Positions 1 to 6,118 of a DNA stretch of 7,516 bases are shown here, one piece after another. The position numbers were made by a program, and so were the translations under genes. The notes under the pieces were generated by a model. The model was not told where the DNA came from. It ran no database searches and saw nothing but the letters and a program-made list of their open reading frames with translations. This DNA comes from Promethearchaeota archaeon (GTDB lineage: Archaea; Asgardarchaeota; Lokiarchaeia; Sigynarchaeales; SOKP01), in NCBI GenBank assembly GCA_030605085.1, contig JAUWBH010000220.1, positions 1 to 7,516 on the forward strand, given 5' to 3'. The stretch's first letter is position 1; every line of letters begins with the position of its first letter.

Positions 1-117
1 GATTCTTGAAAACCCAAGATCCTTTTTGAGGAAAAACGGTGACGGGATTCCTTGACGGAATAGTGGTGACACGAAGTCCGAAGAAGGACGCGGCGACGCG
101 TTGGGCATTTTAGGCTC

Positions 118-151
118 GAGCCACATACGGGGAAACTCGTATGTGTGGTTC
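118..151 (+). ncRNA. Group II intron domain V (catalytic hairpin)
   Basis: The 34 nt fold exactly as the family model expects. Nine lower base pairs join 118-126 to 143-151, including the G-U wobble in the first turn. A 2-nt bulge (A141, U142) follows on the 3' side. Five upper pairs join 127-131 to 136-140 and are capped by a GAAA tetraloop at 132-135. The catalytic triad AGC lies at 119-121. In group II introns this element binds the catalytic metal ions, and no key position is missing here. An intact domain V suggests the ribozyme was active recently. Confidence 0.95.
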
Positions 152-192
152 CGAGAGGAGAAAGGGCTGGTAACAGCCCCGCCTTACTCGAC
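152..192 (+). ncRNA. Group II intron domain VI with branch-point A and 3' splice site
   Basis: The basal stem pairs CGAG (152-155) with CTCG (187-190). A186 is left unpaired, seven nucleotides from the intron end, which is the usual place of the lariat branch point. The distal stem is GGGCTG (164-169) with CAGCCC (174-179), closed by a GUAA tetraloop. The intron ends with A191-C192; the 3' exon begins at A193. Confidence 0.9.
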
Positions 193-297
193 AATGCCTC
201 TATCCCATCAACCGTTACGGAATTTGGGAATGCTTTTTTCAGGATGTTATATGCCGCGTTCCGTTTAAAGGCGATATTTAAATTCTTAAAAATTTAA
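193..297 (+). other. 3' exon of the intron, possible gene remnant
   Basis: This is the DNA just after the intron junction. Two frames stay open across the junction: one from 193 to a TAA at 295-297 (34 codons) and one from 195 to a TAA at 279-281 (28 codons, with a fairly mixed residue composition including YPINRYGIWE). Without the 5' exon neither frame can be fixed. The intron may sit in a short gene, in a remnant of another mobile element, or in non-coding DNA. Base composition up to about 275 is richer in G+C than what follows. From 276 to 299 two copies of the self-palindrome ATTTAAAT flank an 8-nt spacer. I recognise no protein here. Confidence 0.35.
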
Positions 298-343
298 ATA
301 AGAGGAAATAAAGGAAAACTTCATAATCATTGAATCACTTACC

Positions 344-372
344 TATTTAATTATAGTAATAGTAAATATTAC
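344..372 (+). promoter_or_regulatory. Possible hisG promoter with inverted repeat
   Basis: An AT-rich box TATTTAATTAT at 344-354 could serve as an archaeal TATA element, placing transcription start near 375 and giving a leader of about 20 nt before the hisG ATG. Directly after it is a perfect inverted repeat, GTAATA (356-361) and TATTAC (367-372) around 5 nt, where a repressor could block the start site. Both readings are inference from position and sequence only; such A/T-only boxes are common by chance here. Bases 298-343 show nothing else I can name. Confidence 0.3.
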
Positions 373-395
373 ATTTTAACTGAAGTGTTTTTTCG

Positions 396-1379
396 ATGAG
401 CAACAATGTTCTAAAGCTAACAATCCCTAAAGGTAGTTTACAAGATGAAGTCTCCAAATTCTTTGAAAAAGCAGGACTTAAATTAACATTTTCTTCAGAC
501 AGAGACTATAGACCTTCTGTAGGGGATCCAGAGATATATATTAAATTACTAAGACCTCAAGAGATTCCTAATTATTTATTAGATGAAAATGAATTTGATT
601 TAGGGATTTCAGGAATGGATTGGGTTAAAGAAACGGATGCGGATGTTGAAGTTTTATTAGACTTGGAAATTGGTTTTGTAAGAATTGTTTTTTGCGTACC
701 TAATACATGGGATCACATAAAATCTCTTGATGATGTACTCGAAAAGTTTGCTGCCGATGGTAAGAGTCTAAAAATATCTACTGAATATTTGACGCTTTCA
801 TTGAATTATGTAAAAAATAATAGCATTTATAAAAAATTATACGGTGAAAAAGCACCTTTAGTTATAACTCCTTGGAAAACTTGGGGAGAAAACAATAGAG
901 TTAAAATATTTTTATCTTTCGGTGCGACTGAGGCAAAACCTCCTGAAGAAGTTGATGTAATTATAGACAATACCCAAACAGGAACTACCTTGAGTGAGAA
1001 TAATCTTAAAATTGTAGAGGTGATAGATACTTCTACGGCTGTTTTGATCGCTAATAAAAACGCTTTAAATGACAATTGGAAGCGAGAAAAGATAAAAGAT
1101 TTGAAAGTTCTTTTAATGGGTGTTATGGAAGCTTCTAAAAAGCTACATATCTTTATGAATGTTAAAGAAGAAAATTTAAATAAAATATTAGGAAAACTTC
1201 CTGCTCTAAAACGACCAACAATAGCTAAATTGGCTGGTGAAGGTGGTGAAGGATGGTATGCAATTAACACTATTATTAAAAAGGATGAGTTTTTAAATTT
1301 AATTCCGACGCTGAGGCTTTATTGCCAAGGTTTAGTCGTACATGAACCGCGCCAAATTCTTCCATTCGAGAAAGTTTAA
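396..1379 (+). CDS. hisG: ATP phosphoribosyltransferase, long form (HisG-L)
   Basis: HisG catalyses the committed first step of histidine synthesis, condensing ATP with PRPP to phosphoribosyl-ATP in the cytosol. The N-terminal PKGSL motif (residues 11-15), GISGMDW (70-76) and the PRPP loop DNTQTGTTL (191-199) are visible. The C-terminal part (about 247-327, with LPALKRPTIAKL and a GWYAI strand) is the ACT-like regulatory domain of the long form. That domain binds histidine for feedback inhibition, so no HisZ partner is needed. At 327 residues it is somewhat longer than the roughly 290-300 usual for this form. The extra length lies around 140-170 (TPWKTWGENN region), before the catalytic loop. 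The ATG at 396 is chosen because the family's N-terminal strand begins a few residues later; no clear ribosome binding site precedes it. hisD follows after 9 bp, so the two form an operon. Confidence 0.95.
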   Translation: MSNNVLKLTIPKGSLQDEVSKFFEKAGLKLTFSSDRDYRPSVGDPEIYIKLLRPQEIPNYLLDENEFDLGISGMDWVKETDADVEVLLDLEIGFVRIVFCVPNTWDHIKSLDDVLEKFAADGKSLKISTEYLTLSLNYVKNNSIYKKLYGEKAPLVITPWKTWGENNRVKIFLSFGATEAKPPEEVDVIIDNTQTGTTLSENNLKIVEVIDTSTAVLIANKNALNDNWKREKIKDLKVLLMGVMEASKKLHIFMNVKEENLNKILGKLPALKRPTIAKLAGEGGEGWYAINTIIKKDEFLNLIPTLRLYCQGLVVHEPRQILPFEKV

Positions 1380-1388
1380 TAAAAATAA

Positions 1389-2705
1389 ATGGTTAGAATG
1401 GATTCTCTGAGAATAATTAAATCAGATCAAATTACAGAAGGGAATATCACCACATTTATACCTCGGACTATTATTCATTTGGAATCTATAAGAAAAAAAG
1501 TACAAAAAATTATTGACGAGGTAATTATAAATGGAGATAGGGCTCTTATCAAATTTACAAAAAAATTTGATGGTGTGAATTTATCCGTTTCAGAGCTTCA
1601 AGTTTCTGAAAATGAAATTTCGGAAGCGTATAATAGTATTGATAAAAAATTATTAGAAGCCTTAAGGTATGCCAAAAAGAATCTAATGAAATTTCATCAA
1701 GCTCAGAAGAGAGATGAGTGGTCAGTAGAAATTGAAAAGGGAGTTAACGCAGGTCAAATCTATCGGCCTATTGAAACTGTAGGGATATACATTCCTGGAG
1801 GTAAAGCAATTTACCCAAGTACGGTATTAATGGCAGCAACTCCAGCAAGAATAGCTGGTGTAAAAGAGATAATACTTTGTTCCCCTCCTCAAATAAATAA
1901 AAAGGTTGCTCCAGAAATTCTTGTTGCCGCAAATGAGTTTAATATCAAAAAAATATATTGTTGTGGAGGAGCTCAAGCTATTGCAGCGATGACATACGGT
2001 ACAAAAACTATCCCAAAAGTACAGAAAATAGTAGGTCCCGGCAATATTTGGGTCACTGCTGCGAAACAACTTTTATCTCACGAAGTTGCGATTGATATTC
2101 CTGCTGGACCTTCTGAAATCTTAATAATCGCAGATGAAACTGCTGATTTTAGGTATGTAATTGCAGATTTTATCTCTCAAATAGAGCATGATGAAGACAA
2201 TGTTGGAATCATTGTTTCTGATTCAAGAAAACTACTCGAAAATGTAAAAAGTAACATAGAACATTATGTTAATAATTCAAAGCGAAATGATATTATTAAA
2301 AAAGCTATTGAACTTGGGTCTCTAATTATTGAGGCTAAAGACATTGAAGATTGCATTAGAATTAGTAATCTTATTGCACCTGAACATCTTGAGATTTTAA
2401 CAAAAAATCCTGAAGATGTATTGAAAAAAATAATTAACGCCGGGGCAACATTTCTAGGTCCTTATTCACCTATTCCTTTAGGAGATTATTGTGCAGGGAC
2501 AAATCATATATTACCTACAGGAGGAAATGCTAAAAAATATTCAGGGTTGAATGTCTACGATTTTCTCAAGACTATTGATGTGTTAAAGTGCAATAAAGAA
2601 GGTTTAAAGACTTTAAGTAATGCTGCTTATACAATAGCGGAGTTCGAAGGACTTTTTGGTCATAAAAAATCTATTGAAGAAAGATTAAAAGATAATGAAA
2701 CTTAA
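1389..2705 (+). CDS. hisD: Histidinol dehydrogenase
   Basis: HisD is a zinc enzyme that oxidises L-histidinol to L-histidine in two NAD-dependent steps, the end of the pathway. The 438 residues match the family's usual length. The zinc ligands Gln264 and His267 (in SQIEHDED), Asp366 (PLGDYCAG) and His425 (GLFGHKKS) are present, as are the catalytic Glu332-His333 pair (APEHLE). Their spacing equals that of the E. coli enzyme as I recall it. Further signatures are YIPGGKAIYPSTVLM (about 134-148), CGGAQAIAAMTYGT and KIVGPGN. A second ATG lies three codons in (1398); neither start has a clear ribosome binding site, so the first is kept. It starts 9 bp after hisG and is surely cotranscribed with it. 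No residue essential for activity is missing. Confidence 0.97.
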   Translation: MVRMDSLRIIKSDQITEGNITTFIPRTIIHLESIRKKVQKIIDEVIINGDRALIKFTKKFDGVNLSVSELQVSENEISEAYNSIDKKLLEALRYAKKNLMKFHQAQKRDEWSVEIEKGVNAGQIYRPIETVGIYIPGGKAIYPSTVLMAATPARIAGVKEIILCSPPQINKKVAPEILVAANEFNIKKIYCCGGAQAIAAMTYGTKTIPKVQKIVGPGNIWVTAAKQLLSHEVAIDIPAGPSEILIIADETADFRYVIADFISQIEHDEDNVGIIVSDSRKLLENVKSNIEHYVNNSKRNDIIKKAIELGSLIIEAKDIEDCIRISNLIAPEHLEILTKNPEDVLKKIINAGATFLGPYSPIPLGDYCAGTNHILPTGGNAKKYSGLNVYDFLKTIDVLKCNKEGLKTLSNAAYTIAEFEGLFGHKKSIEERLKDNET

Positions 2706-2741
2706 AACGCGACAAAAAATTAATTTATGTTAACTAATTAC

Positions 2742-2754
2742 TTAAAATATAAAA
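2742..2754 (+). promoter_or_regulatory. Possible TATA-like box upstream of hisC
   Basis: TTAAAATATAAAA lies in the 91-bp gap between hisD and hisC, about 45 nt before the hisC ATG. It would fit an archaeal TATA box giving a short leader. The gap is long compared with the 9 bp between hisG and hisD, which makes an internal promoter reasonable. The evidence is only composition and spacing. Confidence 0.25.
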
Positions 2755-2796
2755 TTGCTAAGAAATCATCAAATTAAAAAAAAGTTGGTAATATCT

Positions 2797-3891
2797 ATGG
2801 ACTTAAATCAACTAATTAGAAGGCATTTATTAAAGTATTCTGCTTACGAACCGGGTGAACAACCGACTAGTGAAGGTTGGGTGAAATTAAATACTAATGA
2901 GAATCCTTATGGCTTGCCACCCGAGATTGTAGATGAAATAAAAAATGCTGTTAACGATAAAATTAGATTATATCCAGACCCTACAGCCCTTGATGTCCGT
3001 AAATTAATTCCAACGGTTTTATTAAGAGATCAAGACACTCTTACAAGTGTTAATTCTGTTTTTATTGGAAATGGTTCAGATGATATCTTAGATGTCCTTT
3101 TTAAAGCATTTATTGATCCGGGCGATGAAGTGGTCGTCTTCTATCCTTCGTATGGAATGTATAAAGTATTAGCCACTCTTTATAATGCTAAAATAACAGA
3201 GATAAATTTGAATGAAGATTTCTCTTTACCAGATTCCGCTTTCACAGCTAAAGGAAAATTAATGTTCATAAATTCACCAAATAATCCAACTGGACAATCT
3301 TTTGGTAACGCTTCGATTCTTAAAATATGCAACAATTTTCCTGGAATTGTAGTAGTTGACGAAGCGTATGCTGATTTTTCAAATCAAACGAGTTTGCCTC
3401 TGCTTAAAAAAGTAAAAAATTTAATTGTAATGCGAACTTTTTCAAAGAGCTTTTCGCTTGCATCTTTAAGGTTTGCATATGCATTAGCAGATCCATCAAT
3501 CGTTTCTTTATTGAATAAGGTTAAGTTGCCGTTCAATACTTCTTATTTGTCGCAAATCGCTGCTAAAGCGTGTATTAAACAAAAAAGAACTGTATTTGAA
3601 TTAAATAAAAAAATTATTGCGGAAAGAGAAAGATTAACGGAAGAATTCAATAATTTTAATGGAGTTTCCGTATTACCCTCTGATGCTAATTTTATATTGA
3701 TTAAATTCGAAGATAAATCTATTACATTGAAGACTTTCTGGGAATTAAAAGATAAATACAAGATCCTAGTAAGACATTTTAAAAAACCGGGGCTTTATCA
3801 ATATCTTAGAATCACGATTGGTTCTGAAGAGGAGAACAACATTCTTTTAGATGCTTTTAGGAAACTTGCCATGAAATATTTACAGAATTAA
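2797..3891 (+). CDS. hisC: Histidinol-phosphate aminotransferase
   Basis: HisC is a fold-type I PLP aminotransferase that converts imidazole-acetol phosphate plus glutamate into histidinol phosphate and 2-oxoglutarate. With the ATG at 2797 it has 364 residues, usual for the family, and begins MDLNQLIRRHL. The frame also runs back to a TTG at 2755, but those 14 extra residues are not expected in HisC and were left out. Visible signatures are NTNENPYG near the N-terminus, GNGSDD (phosphate-binding region), YPSYGMY, NSPNNPTG (Asn163), DEAYADF (Asp188, Tyr191), the PLP lysine Lys217 in TFSKSFSLASLR with Arg225, and the substrate-carboxylate arginine near 338 (YLRITIG). The position after hisG and hisD supports HisC rather than an aromatic or threonine-phosphate relative, though some archaeal HisC-type enzymes also act on aromatic amino acids. 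Confidence 0.93.
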   Translation: MDLNQLIRRHLLKYSAYEPGEQPTSEGWVKLNTNENPYGLPPEIVDEIKNAVNDKIRLYPDPTALDVRKLIPTVLLRDQDTLTSVNSVFIGNGSDDILDVLFKAFIDPGDEVVVFYPSYGMYKVLATLYNAKITEINLNEDFSLPDSAFTAKGKLMFINSPNNPTGQSFGNASILKICNNFPGIVVVDEAYADFSNQTSLPLLKKVKNLIVMRTFSKSFSLASLRFAYALADPSIVSLLNKVKLPFNTSYLSQIAAKACIKQKRTVFELNKKIIAERERLTEEFNNFNGVSVLPSDANFILIKFEDKSITLKTFWELKDKYKILVRHFKKPGLYQYLRITIGSEEENNILLDAFRKLAMKYLQN

Positions 3892-3928
3892 TTCTGATAG
3901 AAAAAGAATTCTTCAAAAAATAATTTAC
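3892..3928. terminator. Convergent intergenic terminator region
   Basis: The 37 bp between the convergent hisC and transporter stops contain the palindrome AAGAATTCTT (3904-3913) and A runs at 3901-3905 and 3915-3920. Read on the minus strand these are oligo-T tracts right after the transporter stop, the usual archaeal termination signal. On the plus strand T-rich stretches begin only at about 3922. There is no strong hairpin. Confidence 0.4.
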
Positions 3929-5155
3929 TTAACTTTTAATAAATTTTAATGTAATAAGTAAGGCTATAAGAATTATAACAGATACAATGTAATAAGGCAA
4001 AACGACTGAAATTTCTCCTAACGAACATATAAAGATAGGGCCTATCGCGCTACAGAAATAACCTAACGCGTTATTAAATCCAAAACCCGAACCTTTTAAC
4101 TCGGGATGTATTTCTTCTAAAATTTTTGATAAGTACGCATTACCTCCCGTTTCTAACAACGCAAATCCTATTGAAACCGAAATACTTACTATTAAAAAAA
4201 TGACGAACCCACTGGCTATGAAAAACAAAAACCCGAACGAAATTATTAAGATTTGACCTAAAATCATAGTCTTCTTATGACCTAGCCGATCAGCTAAAAA
4301 TCCTCCGAGTACAATGAAGGTTGCGTATAATAAAACGAGAAGAATCAATATATAAGTAACTTCGATATGATTCAATTCGTAATAAATCTGTATTACCCAT
4401 ATTATGTAGGAGTAAATTCCAAAAAACAAAAACCAGCGAAACATGTTTATTAAAATGATAAATTTAAATTGTCTTTCCTTCAGAATGATTTTTAAATCAG
4501 AAAGCTTTATGGATTTTTTTAGTTCATGAATATTATCATCATTTTGAAGGGCAAAAGATTTCCGCGGATCTCTTAAAAAAATAAAAACGACCACCAGCGA
4601 GATTATAGCTAAAATGCCTGCTATTAAAAATATGGAACGAGCTCCTAAATAATAAGATACATATCCGCCTATAATAAAGCCTCCAAAAAAACCTATTGTT
4701 ATTGTAAAAGAGTACAACGCCATTCCTTTTCCATACTTTTTTTCTTTTCGATAATGGTCTGCAATCATAGCTTGCATGATGGAACTATAAGCACCTATGC
4801 CTTGGATAGCTCTGAAAATTATTAGTTGGATTATATTCGTTGAGAGATAACATAAAAATGTTCCGATTGTATAAATAATAATTGAAATAACGATTAAATT
4901 CTTCCTTCCAATCTTATCGGAAGCAGCAGCAATAGGAAATTGAAATATCGCCTGTGTTAAGGAAAATATGCCAACAACTATACCATAAGCGCTGAGTGTT
5001 CCTGCTAAACTCAAAACAAAGTTAGGTAACCCGATGTTAATCATACTAACCTCAACAAATCGGATACAATTAGCAAATAATACAATTAATAAAAAGACCT
5101 TAGCTTTTTTTTCAATTTGAGGATCTTTAGCTTTTTCTTCTTGATTCTTCTCCAT
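3929..5155 (-). CDS. Major facilitator superfamily transporter (12 TM)
   Basis: This is a 408-residue integral membrane protein of the MFS drug/metabolite type. After a charged cytosolic N-terminus (1-19) it has about 12 hydrophobic helices in two halves, joined by a charged loop at about 195-230. MFS motif A appears in both halves: AAASDKIGRKN (76-86) in the TM2-TM3 loop and GGFLADRLGHKK (284-295) in the second half. A motif B-like RAIQGIGAYS follows Arg115, and a glycine-rich GFFGGFIIGG (155-164) sits where antiporters carry motif C. The last feature hints at a proton antiporter (efflux), but no substrate can be read from sequence. The gene is convergent with hisC and not part of the his operon. 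The start ATG lacks a ribosome binding site. A TATA-like box about 27 nt upstream suggests a leaderless transcript. Confidence 0.9.
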   Translation of the reverse strand: MEKNQEEKAKDPQIEKKAKVFLLIVLFANCIRFVEVSMINIGLPNFVLSLAGTLSAYGIVVGIFSLTQAIFQFPIAAASDKIGRKNLIVISIIIYTIGTFLCYLSTNIIQLIIFRAIQGIGAYSSIMQAMIADHYRKEKKYGKGMALYSFTITIGFFGGFIIGGYVSYYLGARSIFLIAGILAIISLVVVFIFLRDPRKSFALQNDDNIHELKKSIKLSDLKIILKERQFKFIILINMFRWFLFFGIYSYIIWVIQIYYELNHIEVTYILILLVLLYATFIVLGGFLADRLGHKKTMILGQILIISFGFLFFIASGFVIFLIVSISVSIGFALLETGGNAYLSKILEEIHPELKGSGFGFNNALGYFCSAIGPIFICSLGEISVVLPYYIVSVIILIALLITLKFIKS

Positions 5156-5177
5156 TTATTAGGGAAATTAAAGAAGC

Positions 5178-5186
5178 TTTTTAAAA
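5178..5186 (-). promoter_or_regulatory. Possible TATA box of the MFS gene
   Basis: Read on the minus strand this is TTTTAAAAA, centred about 27 nt before the A of the transporter ATG. That spacing is typical of an archaeal TATA box for a leaderless mRNA and agrees with the absence of a ribosome binding site. It is weak evidence in such AT-rich DNA. Confidence 0.3.
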
Positions 5187-5200
5187 TTAATTTCGAAAAC

Positions 5201-5220
5201 TTAATAAACATCTTTATTAA
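5201..5220. repeat. Perfect inverted repeat upstream of the MFS gene
   Basis: TTAATAAA (5201-5208) and TTTATTAA (5213-5220) are perfect inverted copies around CATC. The repeat lies 46 bp upstream of the transporter start and 70 bp after the stop of the zinc-ribbon gene. It could be an operator for a dimeric repressor of the transporter, or a weak terminator hairpin of the upstream gene. Low sequence complexity means chance is possible. Confidence 0.45.
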
Positions 5221-5237
5221 ATTGATTAGTAATTAAT

Positions 5238-5261
5238 GATAATTAATTTAGTAGAATTATC
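5238..5261. repeat. Second inverted repeat, GATAATT-N10-AATTATC
   Basis: Two 7-bp arms in perfect inverted order are separated by 10 bp, so their centres lie about 17 bp apart. The repeat sits in the same 135-bp intergenic stretch as the repeat at 5201-5220. It could be a second binding site for a regulator of the transporter gene, but the arms differ in sequence from the first repeat. Confidence 0.3.
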
Positions 5262-5290
5262 AACATGCTAGATTTCATTAATTTTGAATT

Positions 5291-5575
5291 TTATTCGTTT
5301 TGTAGACTTTCTCTTAAATCTTTCAGTTTTGACTTTAATTTTTTCTTTCCTGCTAAGTAATTTTTTCGAGCTGTCGATAATATATCCCAAAGACCTCCTT
5401 GTTTTTGTTGCTGTTGAGATGTTTTAGGAAAAATAAAATCTTCTTTACGACTTTCTGCCCCACATTTTTCGCAATAAATGGATTCTTCATCCTTTTTTAA
5501 TTTCGTTTTTAATTCTTCTGGGAATTTCCAACCACATTCCTTACAGAAAAAACTCATTTCATTTTCTTTATTCAT
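5291..5575 (-). CDS. Small zinc-ribbon protein (CxxC-CxxC), function unknown
   Basis: This is a 94-residue protein with a zinc ribbon near the N-terminus: CKEC at 11-14 and CEKC at 35-38, each followed by glycine. This is the knuckle spacing of many small rubredoxin-like or treble-clef archaeal zinc ribbons. After a polar linker with four glutamines (54-57) comes a basic, amphipathic helical tail rich in lysine and leucine (about 62-90), possibly for nucleic acid or membrane contact. The start is set by a GGAGG at 5586-5590, ten bases before the ATG at 5575. The frame extends to a TTG at 5584, only one base from GGAGG and so unlikely. No transmembrane helix or signal peptide is seen. It lies downstream of the broken zinc-ribbon gene on the same strand and upstream of the transporter; no function can be assigned. 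Confidence 0.75.
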   Translation of the reverse strand: MNKENEMSFFCKECGWKFPEELKTKLKKDEESIYCEKCGAESRKEDFIFPKTSQQQQKQGGLWDILSTARKNYLAGKKKLKSKLKDLRESLQNE

Positions 5576-5585
5576 AGTATCCAAT

Positions 5586-5590
5586 CCTCC
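5586..5590 (-). promoter_or_regulatory. Ribosome binding site of the zinc-ribbon gene
   Basis: GGAGG on the minus strand, ten bases before the ATG at 5575-5573. It is the only strong Shine-Dalgarno sequence I see in the window, and it decides between the ATG and the upstream TTG. Confidence 0.6.
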
Positions 5591-5608
5591 ATTAAAAAAA
5601 GGAATTAA

Positions 5609-6022
5609 TTAATCAAGCTCACGCATTAAATCATACATCCACTTTTTTGGATTATTTTTGTATTTATTTTACCACTTTTGTTCGTAATCGTCTATAAAGC
5701 GCCTAAGTAGAATTAGCGGTCTTCCCAATGTTTCACAAAAACAATTAGCGCCCATCTCATCTTTTTCGGAAGGGGGTTCCTCTGGAAATATTGGCTTGAA
5801 ATAGATCTTAGCATTTCCATCTAAACTGATCGTTATAACTTGCTTTGCGAAACCAAGCTTATGACAATTCCTGCATTCAAAAGTATTGAGCGTTCCAGCT
5901 AATAATCGTGGAAAATTTATTTTATCGTTGAATCAACTTACATATTTATGTACACTTATATAGTGTTCAACACCGCAATAAGGACATGGGACTTTGGACG
6001 GTTCTATGGGAAATAATGGCAT
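5609..6022 (-). pseudogene. CpXC-like zinc-ribbon gene with two in-frame stops
   Basis: One reading frame of 137 codons runs from an ATG at 6022 to a TAA at 5611-5609, interrupted only by TGA at codon 30 (5935-5933) and TAA at codon 118 (5671-5669). The product has CPYCG at 13-17, CRNCHKLG from residue 50 and LLAGTLNTFEC just before the second pair. This CxxCG - LxxGxLNxFxC - C arrangement resembles the CpXC zinc-ribbon family. The text on both sides of each stop is protein-like (for example NNPKKWMYDLMRELD after the second), with no shift of frame. Single changes would restore it: TGG or CGA for TGA, and CAA or TAT for TAA. It may be a young pseudogene or an artefact of base calling. Its start faces the LRR gene across a shared promoter region. 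The family's function is not established to my knowledge. Confidence 0.75.
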
Positions 6023-6061
6023 AATCGCATTATTTTTTTTTCTATTATTTTGTTATATTAT

Positions 6062-6070
6062 TTATATAAA
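6062..6070 (+). promoter_or_regulatory. TATA box of the HEAT/LRR gene
   Basis: TTATATAAA lies about 53 nt before the ATG at 6119, which puts the expected start of transcription near 6092 and gives a leader of about 27 nt. It is the best archaeal TATA match in the window. The 96-bp region 6023-6118 separates two divergent genes; a T run at 6033-6041 and the AT-rich TAATATAACA (minus strand, 6060-6051) may serve the broken gene at 5609-6022. Confidence 0.45.
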
Positions 6071-6118
6071 AAATTCATAATTAATAATTATTATATCGTT
6101 AGAGTTTCATAAAAAATA

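Larger units (their letters stand above)
1..192 (+). mobile_element. Group II intron, 3' end (5' part outside window)
   Basis: This is the 3' terminal part of a self-splicing group II intron, a retroelement whose RNA forms a lariat ribozyme. The call rests on a complete 34-nt domain V (118-151) followed by a domain VI with a bulged branch-point adenosine (A186) and the typical ending CTCGAC at 187-192. Intron-terminal residues are A191 and C192, so the 3' splice junction is 192/193. Bases 1-117 show small hairpins, such as CGCG/CGCG around a GCGA loop at 89-100 and ATTCC/GGAAT at 47-61, but I cannot assign them to domains. They could be the end of domain IV after a maturase gene, or domain II-III of an ORF-less intron. 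One frame is open from 2 to a TGA at 53-55, too short to call a reverse-transcriptase tail. The stretch is clearly richer in G+C than the his genes next to it. Confidence 0.92.

Noticed and set aside
2..55. C-terminal tail of a group II intron maturase
   Set aside because: Only 17 codons, with no recognisable maturase or endonuclease motif; it cannot be supported without upstream sequence.
217..264. Inverted repeat ACGGAA/TTCCGT as the end of an insertion sequence
   Set aside because: Only 6-bp arms with no target duplication or transposase nearby; likely chance.
827..1270. Open frame of 147 codons on the minus strand
   Set aside because: It lies wholly antisense to hisG, whose motifs are clear; no recognisable protein and an odd Phe/Ser-rich composition.
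1827..2069. Open frame on the minus strand within hisD
   Set aside because: Antisense shadow of the conserved hisD core; residue composition is not protein-like.
2755..2796. TTG start for hisC, 14 codons upstream of the ATG
   Set aside because: The extra residues are not part of the HisC fold, the ATG gives the family's usual length, and the extension overlaps a probable promoter region.
3543..3761. Open frame on the minus strand within hisC
   Set aside because: Antisense to the conserved end of hisC, with no start signals or motif.
5933..5935. TGA read as selenocysteine
   Set aside because: The same gene has a TAA further on, the site is not a usual redox motif, and a single substitution from TGG or CGA explains it. 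No SECIS-like hairpin was recognised.
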